Positions 28,401 through 38,400 of a stretch of DNA of 64,000 nucleotides are shown here, piece by piece. The stretch spans positions 2,046,001 to 2,110,000 of the forward strand of contig NZ_CP142422.1 in NCBI RefSeq assembly GCF_035974275.1. The letters run 5' to 3'. Under the pieces are notes generated by a model. It saw only the letters and a list, made by a program, of their open reading frames with translations, searched no databases and had not been told where the DNA came from. This stretch comes from Chryseobacterium sp. MYb264 (GTDB taxonomy: Bacteria > Bacteroidota > Bacteroidia > Flavobacteriales > Weeksellaceae). The number at the start of each line of letters is the position of its first letter. Positions within the stretch are counted from its first letter, which is position 1. Position numbers and translations under genes: made by a program.

Positions 28401-29346
28401 TGTTTTAACGCCTATTCTTCAGTATACCGAAGAAGGCAGCGCCATCGTGAAAGCCTCGGGAACGGCTGTGAACGGAGTATTTACCGTAGAATTCTATGTT
28501 CCAAAAGATATTAATTATGCGGTAGGAACCGGAAGAATTCTTGGGTATGCTGACAACAAAGCCACTGATGTTTTTAATAATCAGGCTGTGCAGGTGGGTG
28601 ATCTTAATCCTAACGGAATTAATGACAATGAGCCGCCAAAAGTAAGATTATATATGAATAACACCAATTTTGCCGATGGAGGGATTACGGATCAAAACCC
28701 GATGCTGCTGGCCTGCGTTACGGATGATACGGGGATCAATTCCACCGGTTCAGGGGTTGGCCATGACATTACGGTATACCTGGATGGTCAGATTATCAAT
28801 ACGATTGTTTTGAATGACTTTTATGCCTCCGGTGAGGGAAATGGCTGTGTAAACCCAAGTTTGGCAGACTATCAAAAAGGTAATGTAACCTACCCTTTCC
28901 GAAATTTGGCATTAGGTCAACATCAATTAACATTTAAAGTTTGGGATATAAACAATAATTCTACAACTTCTACGTTGAATTTTGAGGTTAAAGATGAAGC
29001 TGATCAGCATCTGATTATTAACAGACCGCTAAACTGGCCGAATCCGTTCACCAATAAAACGTATGTTCAGTTTGAGCATAACTGTGATGATATCCTTGAT
29101 GTCAACGTTCAAATTTACACCATTACAGGAAAATTGGTTAAAACAATTTCGCAGACTGTAATGGCAGAACCATTCCTGCAAGGCTTCAGAACGCCACGTC
29201 AGGCCATTGAATGGGATGGAAGGGATGATTTTGGTGCCACTGTAGCAAAAGGTACGTATATTTTTAAGATATTTGCAAAAAGTCAGAATCAAGAAAAATG
29301 CAAAGGAAGTGCTACAGCTGTAGAAAAAATGGTACTTTTGAAATAA
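25444..29346 (+). CDS. porU: Type IX secretion sortase PorU
   Basis: A 1300-residue protein with a signal peptide (cleavage before QRVNIEWSG). The gingipain-type (C25) peptidase domain lies at about residues 530-950. His791 in YFGHGGINGW and Cys829 in TITCEFTLWDD form the expected catalytic pair. The preceding ~500 residues contain beta-rich modules, and the C-terminus has an Ig-like and FlgD-type segment (TYIFKIFAKS) with a short conserved ending. PorU removes the C-terminal sorting signal of secreted cargo at the cell surface and attaches it to LPS. It is followed by porV 59 bases later, its known partner. Confidence 0.95.
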   Translation: MRKKITVLFLLASTSMYWAQRVNIEWSGSKIQDFGETKINLPNFKNEGFSYSQNNVFITTKQKIGEKQLKISNLSWEAVSNNELFELNKQLISPREVKDISYFYYEGERYATTSVSLFKYERGRVLRLVSYDVSEGGSIISQNSGNANKVGSTSNPLASGGFYKIKVDKSGIFKITTQFLKDNGINPSSVNPRNFRIYGNGGIMLPEHNQNTRYSALQENAIQVVGEDDGIWNDEDYALFYAQGPNGYNLYDTGNGNGFKRNETRSDMSNNLKNIYDDFSYYYINFDKGAGKRVQTADIALPSTPLITRYDDYQVINNDQKNLLKVGRIWVEDSPFTTDKEITLNTKSPIQGGDVIKYRTQVVGYHSQQNSVTFDINSQNPVPFNVPPNSANVGYDFFPLNYNGTVSNLSGTQIKFNYKPNISTNPNGNFYFDYVEVQYKEDLRFNGTQMNFRDFSLSSGTNTAYGFSIANTAAMEQVWDVTDITNATRRVNKAGGSGIFSFGYTTSDPNFNNEFVAFRAESAYSPQFVERIANQNLSELQNIDYLILTTPQMMAQAQRMANYHESRNNYNVQIVDINKIYNEFSSGSRDLTAIRDFVTKLNSPIGRLKYVLILGDGSYDYKDRISGNTNIVPSYESERSADFISSFVTDDYIVMNQPQTADYLDYILPDIPVGRIPAANVTEAANMIDKILAYNNALPGQSTPFGEWRMKLDFVVDDDNDGGTPFHTVMNNSLVNVFEQNNTNLKEYNVRKLYLDAFQQQSSAGGPRYPQVNQAIANDVGNSLYLFYFGHGGINGWAQERVLSVDEVQNFNNFSNVYSRLPFVSTITCEFTLWDDPETSSVGEQFIKLKQGGTSAMITSSRAVGVGYGIDFTNILTQNLFKLDNDDFATLGTAHLNAKKQKGAYSDHLKVNFLGDPATKLSRPKRLLTIDNIETPVPGLIRGLDFVKITGRVTNPNGSTNTTFNGRVVINIFDKKLNKSTLNNDGVLTPILQYTEEGSAIVKASGTAVNGVFTVEFYVPKDINYAVGTGRILGYADNKATDVFNNQAVQVGDLNPNGINDNEPPKVRLYMNNTNFADGGITDQNPMLLACVTDDTGINSTGSGVGHDITVYLDGQIINTIVLNDFYASGEGNGCVNPSLADYQKGNVTYPFRNLALGQHQLTFKVWDINNNSTTSTLNFEVKDEADQHLIINRPLNWPNPFTNKTYVQFEHNCDDILDVNVQIYTITGKLVKTISQTVMAEPFLQGFRTPRQAIEWDGRDDFGATVAKGTYIFKIFAKSQNQEKCKGSATAVEKMVLLK

Positions 29347-29405
29347 TTTAAAATAATAATTGTAACAATATTTATAAAAAACTGATAATATATAAAAGAC
29401 AATAT

Positions 29406-30569
29406 ATGAATTTAACGACTAAGCTGTTTTTGGGGATTGGTTTAAGTGCCGGTTTTTTAGGATACTCGCAGGACCTAAGTAAAGTAAACCCGGTACTCAC
29501 GGGAGCTCCTTTTCTGAGGATTGCACCCGATGCGAGAGCCGGAGGTATGGGTGATCAAGGTGTTGTGACCTCACCGGACGCATTTTCTCAATTCTGGAAT
29601 GCAGCGAAATATCCTTTCAGCAGGACAAGTTCTTCAGTGGGGGTAACCTATACGCCTTATATGGGGAAGCTGACGAATGATGTATTCTTATTATACGGTG
29701 CGTTCCACAAATTCTTAGGTCAGGAAGAAAGATCGACCATCTCCGCGAGTATTTATTACTTCAATATGGGAGAAGTAGATTTAACCCAGTTGGTGGGAAA
29801 TGATGTAACTTCAATGGGAACCTCCAAGCCTAACGAATTCTCTATTGACATAGCTTACGGTCTGAAACTTTCTGATTCTTATTCAATGGCAGTTACGGGT
29901 AGATTCATCCGTTCAGACTTAGCCGGAGGATTCAATACCGATACCACTTTAAAAGCAGCCAACTCTTTTGCAGTAGACGTTTCGGGATATTATACCTCCC
30001 CTCGATTCTCAAGTTTCGGAGGCTATGACGGAAAAGTTAATGCAGGTTTCGCCGTTCAGAACTTAGGTCCTAAGCTGGATTATACAGGAAATGAAGAATC
30101 GAGATCCTATCTTCCTACAATGGCGAGATTGGGGATTGGTTATGATATGTATCTTGATGATGTTAACAGAGTGGGATTAAGCATTGAAGGTTCCAAAATT
30201 TTGGTACCGGGTTCAGAGTATGTGGGAATAGATCCCAATACAAGAAAACCAATGTATGCAGTCCCTAATGTAGGGGTGATGGAAGGAATCGGAAAATCCT
30301 TCAAAAACACCAATTCTATTATGTACAGTGCCGGTCTTGAATATTCTTATGACAATGCATTTGCAGTAAGAGGCGGTTATTTTCACGAAAGCGAAGAACA
30401 GGGTGCCAGACAGTTTGCAACCGCCGGTATCGGATTAAAATACCGTTCTTTCGGACTTGACATCTCTTACCTGATCAATATGTCCAAGATCAATACCGCA
30501 TTGGATAATACCCTGCGTTTCGGGCTGACCTGGAATATTGGTGATGAAACATCCAATGTAGATTATTAA
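29406..30569 (+). CDS. porV: Type IX secretion outer-membrane protein PorV (LptO)
   Basis: A 387-residue FadL-like outer-membrane barrel with a signal peptide (cleavage before QDLSKVNPV). The family N-terminus TGAPFLRIAPDARAGGMGDQ is well conserved. The remainder is barrel strands ending in TLRFGLTWNIGDE. PorV shuttles type IX cargo from the translocon to the PorU sortase, so it works directly with the preceding gene. Both are needed for export of surface proteins such as the lectin protein encoded at 32460-39230. A strong terminator follows. Confidence 0.95.
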   Translation: MNLTTKLFLGIGLSAGFLGYSQDLSKVNPVLTGAPFLRIAPDARAGGMGDQGVVTSPDAFSQFWNAAKYPFSRTSSSVGVTYTPYMGKLTNDVFLLYGAFHKFLGQEERSTISASIYYFNMGEVDLTQLVGNDVTSMGTSKPNEFSIDIAYGLKLSDSYSMAVTGRFIRSDLAGGFNTDTTLKAANSFAVDVSGYYTSPRFSSFGGYDGKVNAGFAVQNLGPKLDYTGNEESRSYLPTMARLGIGYDMYLDDVNRVGLSIEGSKILVPGSEYVGIDPNTRKPMYAVPNVGVMEGIGKSFKNTNSIMYSAGLEYSYDNAFAVRGGYFHESEEQGARQFATAGIGLKYRSFGLDISYLINMSKINTALDNTLRFGLTWNIGDETSNVDY

Positions 30570-30593
30570 GAATAATATTTATTATATTGATAC

Positions 30594-30619
30594 AAAGCTC
30601 CATTTTATGGAGCTTTTTT
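30594..30619 (+). terminator. Terminator after porV
   Basis: AAAGCTCCA and TGGAGCTTT pair around a 4-5 base loop and are followed by a T tract. Confidence 0.85.
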
Positions 30620-31187
30620 AGTTTAAAAATTCTTATCATTTTGTTGCAGGTCAATCCCAAACCTTTGGGGGATTTAAAATTATTTGCATAAAAAAACAGA
30701 TGATAAAATGAGATTAAGTACAAAATTCGGAACTCAGCAAAGTTCATTATTATTTTTATCATCTTACCTACCTCCAGGTTCCATCGACTGATTTCCATGT
30801 CATCCGCCCCCAGTACCGCATCGAAAAACTGTACTTGTGTTTTTGGCATTTAAAACTAAAAAAAAACATATTGGAATTACTTGAAATAGTATCTAAAAAA
30901 TGAAGGTTACAACGAATTTATTAGATTTTCACAGAATTGTAAGGCTGACAAAAAAAAATTAACTCCATAACAAGATCCGCACAAAAAAACACCACGCCAT
31001 CAAACTATACTACGCTTAAAACATAAGCTACTAATAATTTGATGGTTAAATAAAGTAGTATAAATGTAGTAGTCCTTTTTTTTTACTTAGATAATAAATT
31101 TGCAAAAAAATTCACAAAAAAAAAAGAGGCAAACTGTTCTCTTTTTTCTATGATTTTTTGAAAAATCAAACCCTAAGTTTAAACTCA
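30620..31187 (+). promoter_or_regulatory. Leader region with hairpin, promoter and terminator-like stem
   Basis: No gene is credible. The notable parts are a hairpin of ATCCC/GGGAT at about 30652-30672, an imperfect inverted repeat whose ends are CATCAAA and TTTGATG (30998-31044), and a -7 element TAAATTTG at 31095-31102. About 20 bases later a terminator-like hairpin AAAAAGAG/CTCTTTTTT (31121-31147) lies before the next start codon at 31188. If the -7 element is real, this hairpin falls in the 5' leader and could act as an attenuator. Confidence 0.5.
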
Positions 31188-32036
31188 ATGAAAAAAAGAA
31201 TTTTACTATTATCGCTGATGATTATTTCTTCTGCAAGCTATGCTCAGATAGGAATCAACAACACAGACCCAAAGTCAACTTTTGATATTACCGCAAAAAC
31301 CACAACAGGCAGCACACCTGAAGGATTACTGATCCCAAGAGTGGACAGACTGAAAGCCCAGACTATGACAGGAGTGGTGACTTCCACACTCATTTATGTT
31401 AGCACTGTCGCAACCGGAAGTATGACCGGAACGGCCGTTAATATAGATTATGAAGGGTATTATTTTTTTGACGGAAGGTTATGGCAAAAACTGGGTAGCA
31501 GCCCTATCTCTTCACCCGGATTTGCTATAGGAGAAATAAAATCTTCGAGAATTGTTATAGATGCTGCTTCTTTTTCTGCAAATTCAGGTTCCCGAATCAT
31601 GATGACAGGCAAATCAGCCGGCAATACGAGTACGATTTCAAGACAGGCTGCTTATGAACTGGCATCTGCTGCCGATAAATCAAAATATATTATTATCAAC
31701 GGCCTTAGAATGGATTTTATCAAAAGCTGGAGACCCACTGCAGTGGCCAGTGTGAGTCCGAAACTGTTCAATACCACCTCAGGTACAATTAACTATAATA
31801 CTTCGGCTTTATCTACGGCAGACAAAAATATCGCCGGAATGAATACCACAATAGCTCCAAATGCCTACAGCTACCAGATAGACGGGAATGATGATTTTAC
31901 TACTGATCTTAATGAAGGAGAATATGTGAATGCTATGATTACTTTTTCAGACGGTCAATGGTACAACTGCACATGGCACGCTACAAGGGATTCTAACAAT
32001 TATTATTTCTACATGACCGCTCAAAGGTTAAATTAG
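31188..32036 (+). CDS. Secreted hypothetical protein
   Basis: A 282-residue protein if started at MKKRILLLSLMIISSASYAQ (ATG at 31188); an in-frame ATG at 31158 would put ten extra residues before the signal peptide and is less likely. The mature N-terminus QIGINNTDPKSTFDI resembles the tandem paralogues at 1375-3090. It is followed by GLLIPRVDRLKAQTMTG and GYYFFDGRLWQKLGSS, a pattern common in flavobacterial surface proteins, where the GINTxxPxxTLDI start recurs. The C-terminal half (about 150-282) is of unknown fold. It may be a type IX cargo or fibre protein, but I see no sorting domain at its end. Confidence 0.7.
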   Translation: MKKRILLLSLMIISSASYAQIGINNTDPKSTFDITAKTTTGSTPEGLLIPRVDRLKAQTMTGVVTSTLIYVSTVATGSMTGTAVNIDYEGYYFFDGRLWQKLGSSPISSPGFAIGEIKSSRIVIDAASFSANSGSRIMMTGKSAGNTSTISRQAAYELASAADKSKYIIINGLRMDFIKSWRPTAVASVSPKLFNTTSGTINYNTSALSTADKNIAGMNTTIAPNAYSYQIDGNDDFTTDLNEGEYVNAMITFSDGQWYNCTWHATRDSNNYYFYMTAQRLN

Positions 32037-32459
32037 TTAAAAACCATAGAGTAATCAATGTGTTTTAGCCTCAATACCATTTAATATAAAACACTAAACA
32101 GCAGCCTTTTAAAAAGGTTAGTTTTTGATGATGAAAATTTAATTTCTTATCCGTCAGTTACTAACACTTTTTTTGATTTTTAAATGGGATGAAGTTTAAC
32201 CAGACAATATCCCATTATACTTCTCCCTGCGATGTGGCGATACAGAATCTAAAATTTTCAGTTTTATCCTGTATCGCTATTTCTTTGAAAATTAAATGAA
32301 ATCCGATAGGGGTCTGCATTAAAGTAGCCTGCTATCGTTTTTACTTTTATTTGAAAAAAAACTGTAATACACTCACCTCTTACTATCGTTAAGGTTTCAT
32401 CAGGATCAAAATTATCGGTAAAATACAACTTACTTAAACATTAATAAATATTACATACA
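32037..32459. other. Intergenic stretch with hairpins, no gene seen
   Basis: A 9-bp perfect stem GCGATACAG/CTGTATCGC (32237-32245 and 32269-32277) with a 23-base loop, and a weaker CCTTTT/AAAAGG stem near 32107-32120, are the only structures I see. There is no open frame of note. Confidence 0.4.
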
Positions 32460-35400
32460 ATGATAAAAAAGTGGCTTCGCTATGCTATCTTATTTCTATT
32501 TGCCTTTAGCCCGGTATATTCCCAGACTTACCAGCTGATAGGCAACCCGGTTAATACTGCAGGATGGTCCTTAATACCTTCTGCCGGAGTAAGCGGAGAC
32601 TTCATAAGGCTTACTTCAGATCAGGTGACTCAAGTAGGCGGAGTTAAGCTAAATGCTCCTATTAATCTCAAATATTGTAAAAAATGGACGGTAGAGTTCG
32701 ACTTCAGAATAGACGGAAGCGGAAGAGCTGATGGACTCTCCTTTTGGTATCTTGCCAACCCGCCCTCATCCTATACCAATGGTTCCGGTCTGGGGATTCC
32801 ATCTAATGCGACCGGCCTGATGGTAGGATTCGATATTTTTAATAATACTGATGAATCGGCGATGAGTAAAGTTCACGTATTATATGGTACCAACAATGGG
32901 TATCAGGCTAATATTGAGTTTAATAATACTCCGGGGAGCACTTTTCACTCTCCCAATCTGAATCCGGGTCTTCGTTTTACGGGACCTTCGTACAAGCATG
33001 TGGAAGTAACCGGAACGGAAGATCCAAGCAATCCTTCCAGGTGGATTATTAATCTGAAAATTAATGGCGTTACCATTATCAATCAGTCATTTGCACCTTC
33101 GGGAGGAGCTGTGGGAATGACCAACGGCTATTTTGGATTTTCAGCATCTACAGGTGCCTATAATGCCAGACATTCTATTAAAAATGTGAAAATTTATACT
33201 GACAAAGTTCCGATCCTGAAAGATACCGTCATCAAGACTTTTTGTGCAGGAAACGAAACAATTGATTTAACCTCTTTCAATTCTGAATTTACTTCAAATC
33301 CTAATAACTATACTTTTACCTATTTTATTCAGGGGAGCTCCACACCGATAACCAACCCTTCTCAATTTCAGTTTAATACCAATACTACCGTTTCTCTTCT
33401 CATTAAAGATAAATCCGGACTTTTATGTGATAACAATGACGCAAAAATACTTCTTACTTTCAAGAATAAAATTTCTCTCTTAAAAGATACTTTTTCAAAA
33501 ATTTTCTGTACTGGAAACACGACTGCAGATCTCACCTCTATGAATTCTGAATTTGTTGCAAATCCTAATAATTACACGTTCACCTACTTCATTCAGGGAA
33601 GCTCGGCGCCTATTACCAATCCGTCTAACTTTCAGTTTAATACCAATACAACCGTTACTCTTTTAATCAAAGATAAATCCGGTGCATTGTGTGATAATGA
33701 TGAAGCTAAAATACTCCTCACCTTTAAAAACTGCATCGACAGTGATAACGATGGACTGATGGACATCGTGGATCTTGATGATGATAATGACGGAATCCCT
33801 GATATTATTGAGTGTCCGGGAAATGATATCGTGAACAACGGCTCTTTTAAAGGAAATACCAATGGATGGACCTTACAGCTGGGTGGATGGTTTTATTCCA
33901 ACAATTCGGTATCTGTTACCGCCAACAATATCATCAATAAAGATATTTCGCAGACACTGAACAACCTGCAAAACACCAATAATTTCATTCCCGTAACCCT
34001 TACTTTAGGGGCTCAGGATGGCAGCCAGGCTGGTGGCTCTACAGCAAAACTGGAAATATTTCTTAACAACACGCTCTATGCTACGATAGATAACAGTACG
34101 GTAAGAAATCCCGGTGTGAATAATATTACCATTACCCTTAGCAATGGGGCAACCTCTAACTTTGTTCCATTCACCACGGCTCTTGTTAACGGTTTTACCA
34201 CCCGTACCTTTACCCTGAATATTCCAAATAATTCTATTCCTGATACTTCTTCATTAATTTTCAGAGTACATACCGGAATCGACGACTGGTCGCTCACAGA
34301 TGTTTCTGTAAAAGCGTTTACCTGCGATACAGATGGGGACGGAATTTTTAATCATCTCGATCTCGATTCTGACAACGACGGATGTTTTGATGCTTTAGAA
34401 GGTGATGAAAAAGTACTGACCTCACAAATTAACACAAATGGATCTATATCGGGAGCTGTAGATGCTCAGGGTGTTCCGCAATTGGTAAATACAGGCGGAT
34501 CCGCAGATATTGGGGGAGATCAGGGACAAGGAGTAGGCTTTTCCCAAACCGCTATGATCAATACCTGCAACGACATAGATAATGACGGCATACCCGACTA
34601 TCTTGATTTGGATAATGATAACGACGGAATTCTTGATACGGACGAAGGAGTATGCAGTAATTCATCATTAGATGCGGGATGGTTTTCCAACGTTCCGCCG
34701 GGCACAAAAGAACAGGATCAATATTGCCCGATTAGTGAATCTAACGGCTGTTTACCGGGAGGAAATCCTGCGGTAGTAGGCACCTCATATCCTATGAGTT
34801 GGGGCACAGGATTAACAGTAGCGGCGAATAATACGGCCTGGAAAGTAGGCGGTGTAAATTCTGCATCTTACCTGCTTGCTAAAAATGATGGAGATTATAT
34901 TCAATACGGCTTTAAAACACCCTCCAATCTGTCTTTATACAGATCTTTTTCAACATTCAGATGGCGACAGTTGGGTGGTTATAAAATGAGTGTTGAAGTT
35001 TCCGGTGACGGATTTTCCTCGCCCGGAATTTTATTACTGGAGGATGCGCAACTATCACAAAGTGCAGTATATTCTAACTTATTACAAAGAGTTTTCCTTA
35101 AACCGAATACTACTTATACTTTTAGAATTTATATTTACGGGGCAGCAACAGCAACCACGCTGGTAGATTATGATGATTTTCAGTTTGGAACCTGTGTAGC
35201 CAAAGATACAGATGGAGACGGTATTCCTGATTATTTGGATCTGGATTCTGATAACGACGGATGCTTTGATTCTTTAGAAGGTGATGAAAATGTACTGACT
35301 TCACAAATTAACACGAATGGATCTATATCGGGACCCGTAGATGCCCAAGGGGTTCCGCAATTTGTAAACGCAGGCGGAGCCGCAGATATCGGGGGAGATC

Positions 35401-38400
35401 AGGGACAAGGAATAGGTTTCTCCCAAAACTCTATGATAAACACCTGCAACGACATAGATAATGACGGTATACCCGATTATATTGATCTGGACAATGATAA
35501 CGACGGTATTCTTGATGAAACTGAATGTCCCAGCCAGTTTTCCTGGACAGGACCGATTAGTTTTTCAGCAAATAATACCGTGGCTCAGGGAACAATAAGT
35601 GGCATACCATATACCCTAACATCAAACCAGCCAATGATACCGATGTCTGGTATATATAACCATTCTCTATTCCCTGCTCCATACGGAGTTCCTAACAATA
35701 ATCCCAGTATAGGCAATTCGCAAGTTTCTTCCAATACTTTAACATTCGCGCAACCTATGATTGACCCTGTACTGGTATTCGCATCTGTAGGACAACAAGG
35801 CTTACATGTTCCTATTAAATTTAATATTCCTGTTCAGGTATTGTGGTCAAAAGATATTACCATAGATTCACCGACTCAGCTCACCGGAAAAGAAGGATTT
35901 GTAATAGTTAAAATTCCCGGAATACACTCTTCCATAACTTTTAATTATACAGTTGCAGAATATTATGCTAACTTCACTTTTGGTGCTGCTACCAAAAACT
36001 GTGATACCGATGGAGATGGTATTCCTGACTATCTGGACCTGGATTCTGATAACGACGGATGCTTTGATTCTTTAGAAGGTGGTGAAAATGTACTGACTTC
36101 ACAACTTAATGCGGACGGATCTATATCCGGACCGGTAGATGCTCAGGGAGTTCCGCAATTGGTTAACCCGGGAGGTGCTGCCGATACTGGCTCTGACCAG
36201 GGACAAGGTATGGGTTCTTCCAAGGATGATACCATTAACCCATGCCAATGTACAGATCCCACGATCACGGTCTCTTCTTCTACCCTCTGTTTTGGAGGAA
36301 GTGTTACGCTGACCTCAAGTGAAGCGACAGGAAATTTATGGTCTACCGGGGAGACCACACAAAGTATCACGGTGACCACTGCGGGTACCTATACCCTAAC
36401 CTATTCCAACGGAATCTGTACACCTCCCGTGGCTTCTGTTACCATTACTGCGGAAGCAGATCCTGACCTTCAGATTACAGGAAATCTTATTCTTTGTGAA
36501 ACTGCTAACCAGCTTACTGCTCATGCCAACGGAAGCGGAAATACCTATACCTGGTCAGACGGAACAACAGGAAATGTCATTTCTGTATCAACACCCGGAA
36601 TATATACCGTAACAGTGACCACTCCCGCAGGATGTCAGTATCAAAAATCGGAGGAAGTTGTTCAGGGGATTGTTCCTGAAGTAAGCAATGCAGCTTTAGA
36701 GCTATGTTCAGACTCCGCAACGGCTGTTTTTGATCTTACTTCTGCTCAGAATGCCATTAGTACAACAACGGGAGTAACATTTACGTTTTATCAGAATCAG
36801 GCAGATGCTCTGGCAGGAAATACCAATACAATTGCAAACCCGACAGCGTACAGTTCAGGTAATGCAGTGGTCTATGTAAGGGTAATTTCTCCGGATGCCT
36901 GTGCAAAAATTGCAGAACTACAGCTTACCGTAAATACCACAATTGCTCCTGTTATTACAGCTTCTTCTTCTACCATCTGTTTTGGAGGTAATGTAACGCT
37001 GACCTCAAGTCAGGCAACAGGAAATCTATGGTCTAGCGGGGAAACTACTCAAAGTATCACGGTAACCACTGCGGGTACCTATACCCTAACCTATTCCAAC
37101 GGAGCCTGTACCGCGCCGGTAGCTTCTGTTACCATCACTGCGGAAGCAGATCCTGACCTTAAGATTACAGGAAATCTTATTCTTTGTGAAAATGCTAATC
37201 AGCTTACCGTTCATGCCAATGGAAGCGGAAATACCTATACGTGGTCAGACGGCACAACAGGAAATATTATTTCCGTAGTAACACCGGGAATATATACGGT
37301 AACGGTTACCACTCCCGCAGGATGCCAGTATCAAGCATCAGCAGAAGTTGTTCAGGGGGTTGTTCCTAAAGTAAACAATGCAGCTTTAGAGCTATGTTCA
37401 GACTCCGCAACGGCTATTTTTGATCTTACTTCTGCTCAGAATGCTATCAGCACAACAACGGGAGTAACATTTTCGTTTTATCAGAATCAGGCAGATGCTT
37501 TAGCAGGAAATACCAATACAATTGGAAACCCGGCAACGTACAGTTCTGGAAATGCAGTGATCTATGTGAGGGTAATTTCTCCGGACGCCTGCGCCAAAAT
37601 TGCAGAACTACAACTTACCGTAAATGTTAAACCGGTTCCGATAATTACAGCTTCCTCTAATGTAATATGTAATAACACCCCGATAACATTAACTTCTAAT
37701 TTTGCGACCGGAAATCTTTGGTCTACAGGAGAAACAACCCAGACCATTACTGTTTCTGCAGGCGGAATATATACTTTGATAAACAATAATGGGATCTGCA
37801 CCAGTGAGCCGGTTTCAGTTACTATTTTACAGGACACCGATCCCAATGTACAGATCACCGGAAATCTAATGTTTTGTGAGGGAGATTCTACGGTATTAAC
37901 AGCAACAGCCAATGGAAGCGGAATTACATTCAGCTGGTCAAACGGAGCAACAGGTCCGGTAAATACGGTGACGGCTCCCGGTTTATACACCGTAACGGCT
38001 ACTACCGCATTGGGCTGCCAGTATCAGCAGTCGGTTCAGGTCAATATGGATCCTTTAATTATCGTTACAATCAATCCTCCTCAGGATGTAATCACCTGTC
38101 TGGTGCCGGAGATCACTCTGGATGCTACGGCTTCTGTTTATGAGCCGGGAGCTACATTTTTGTGGACTGCCACCGGAGGGGGGAATATTATTTCAGGTGC
38201 CGATACGCTGACTCCCGTTGTAGACAAAGGAGGAGTCTATACGCTTACCATTATAAGCGCCACCCCTTTAGGATGTACAAAACAGAGCTCGGTAACAGTG
38301 TTTGAGAATACCACTCCGCCACCGCTTATCCTCACAGCATCAGCCTACACGATCTGTAAAGGAGAATCTGTTACAATTACGGCATCAGGTGCTCAAACTT

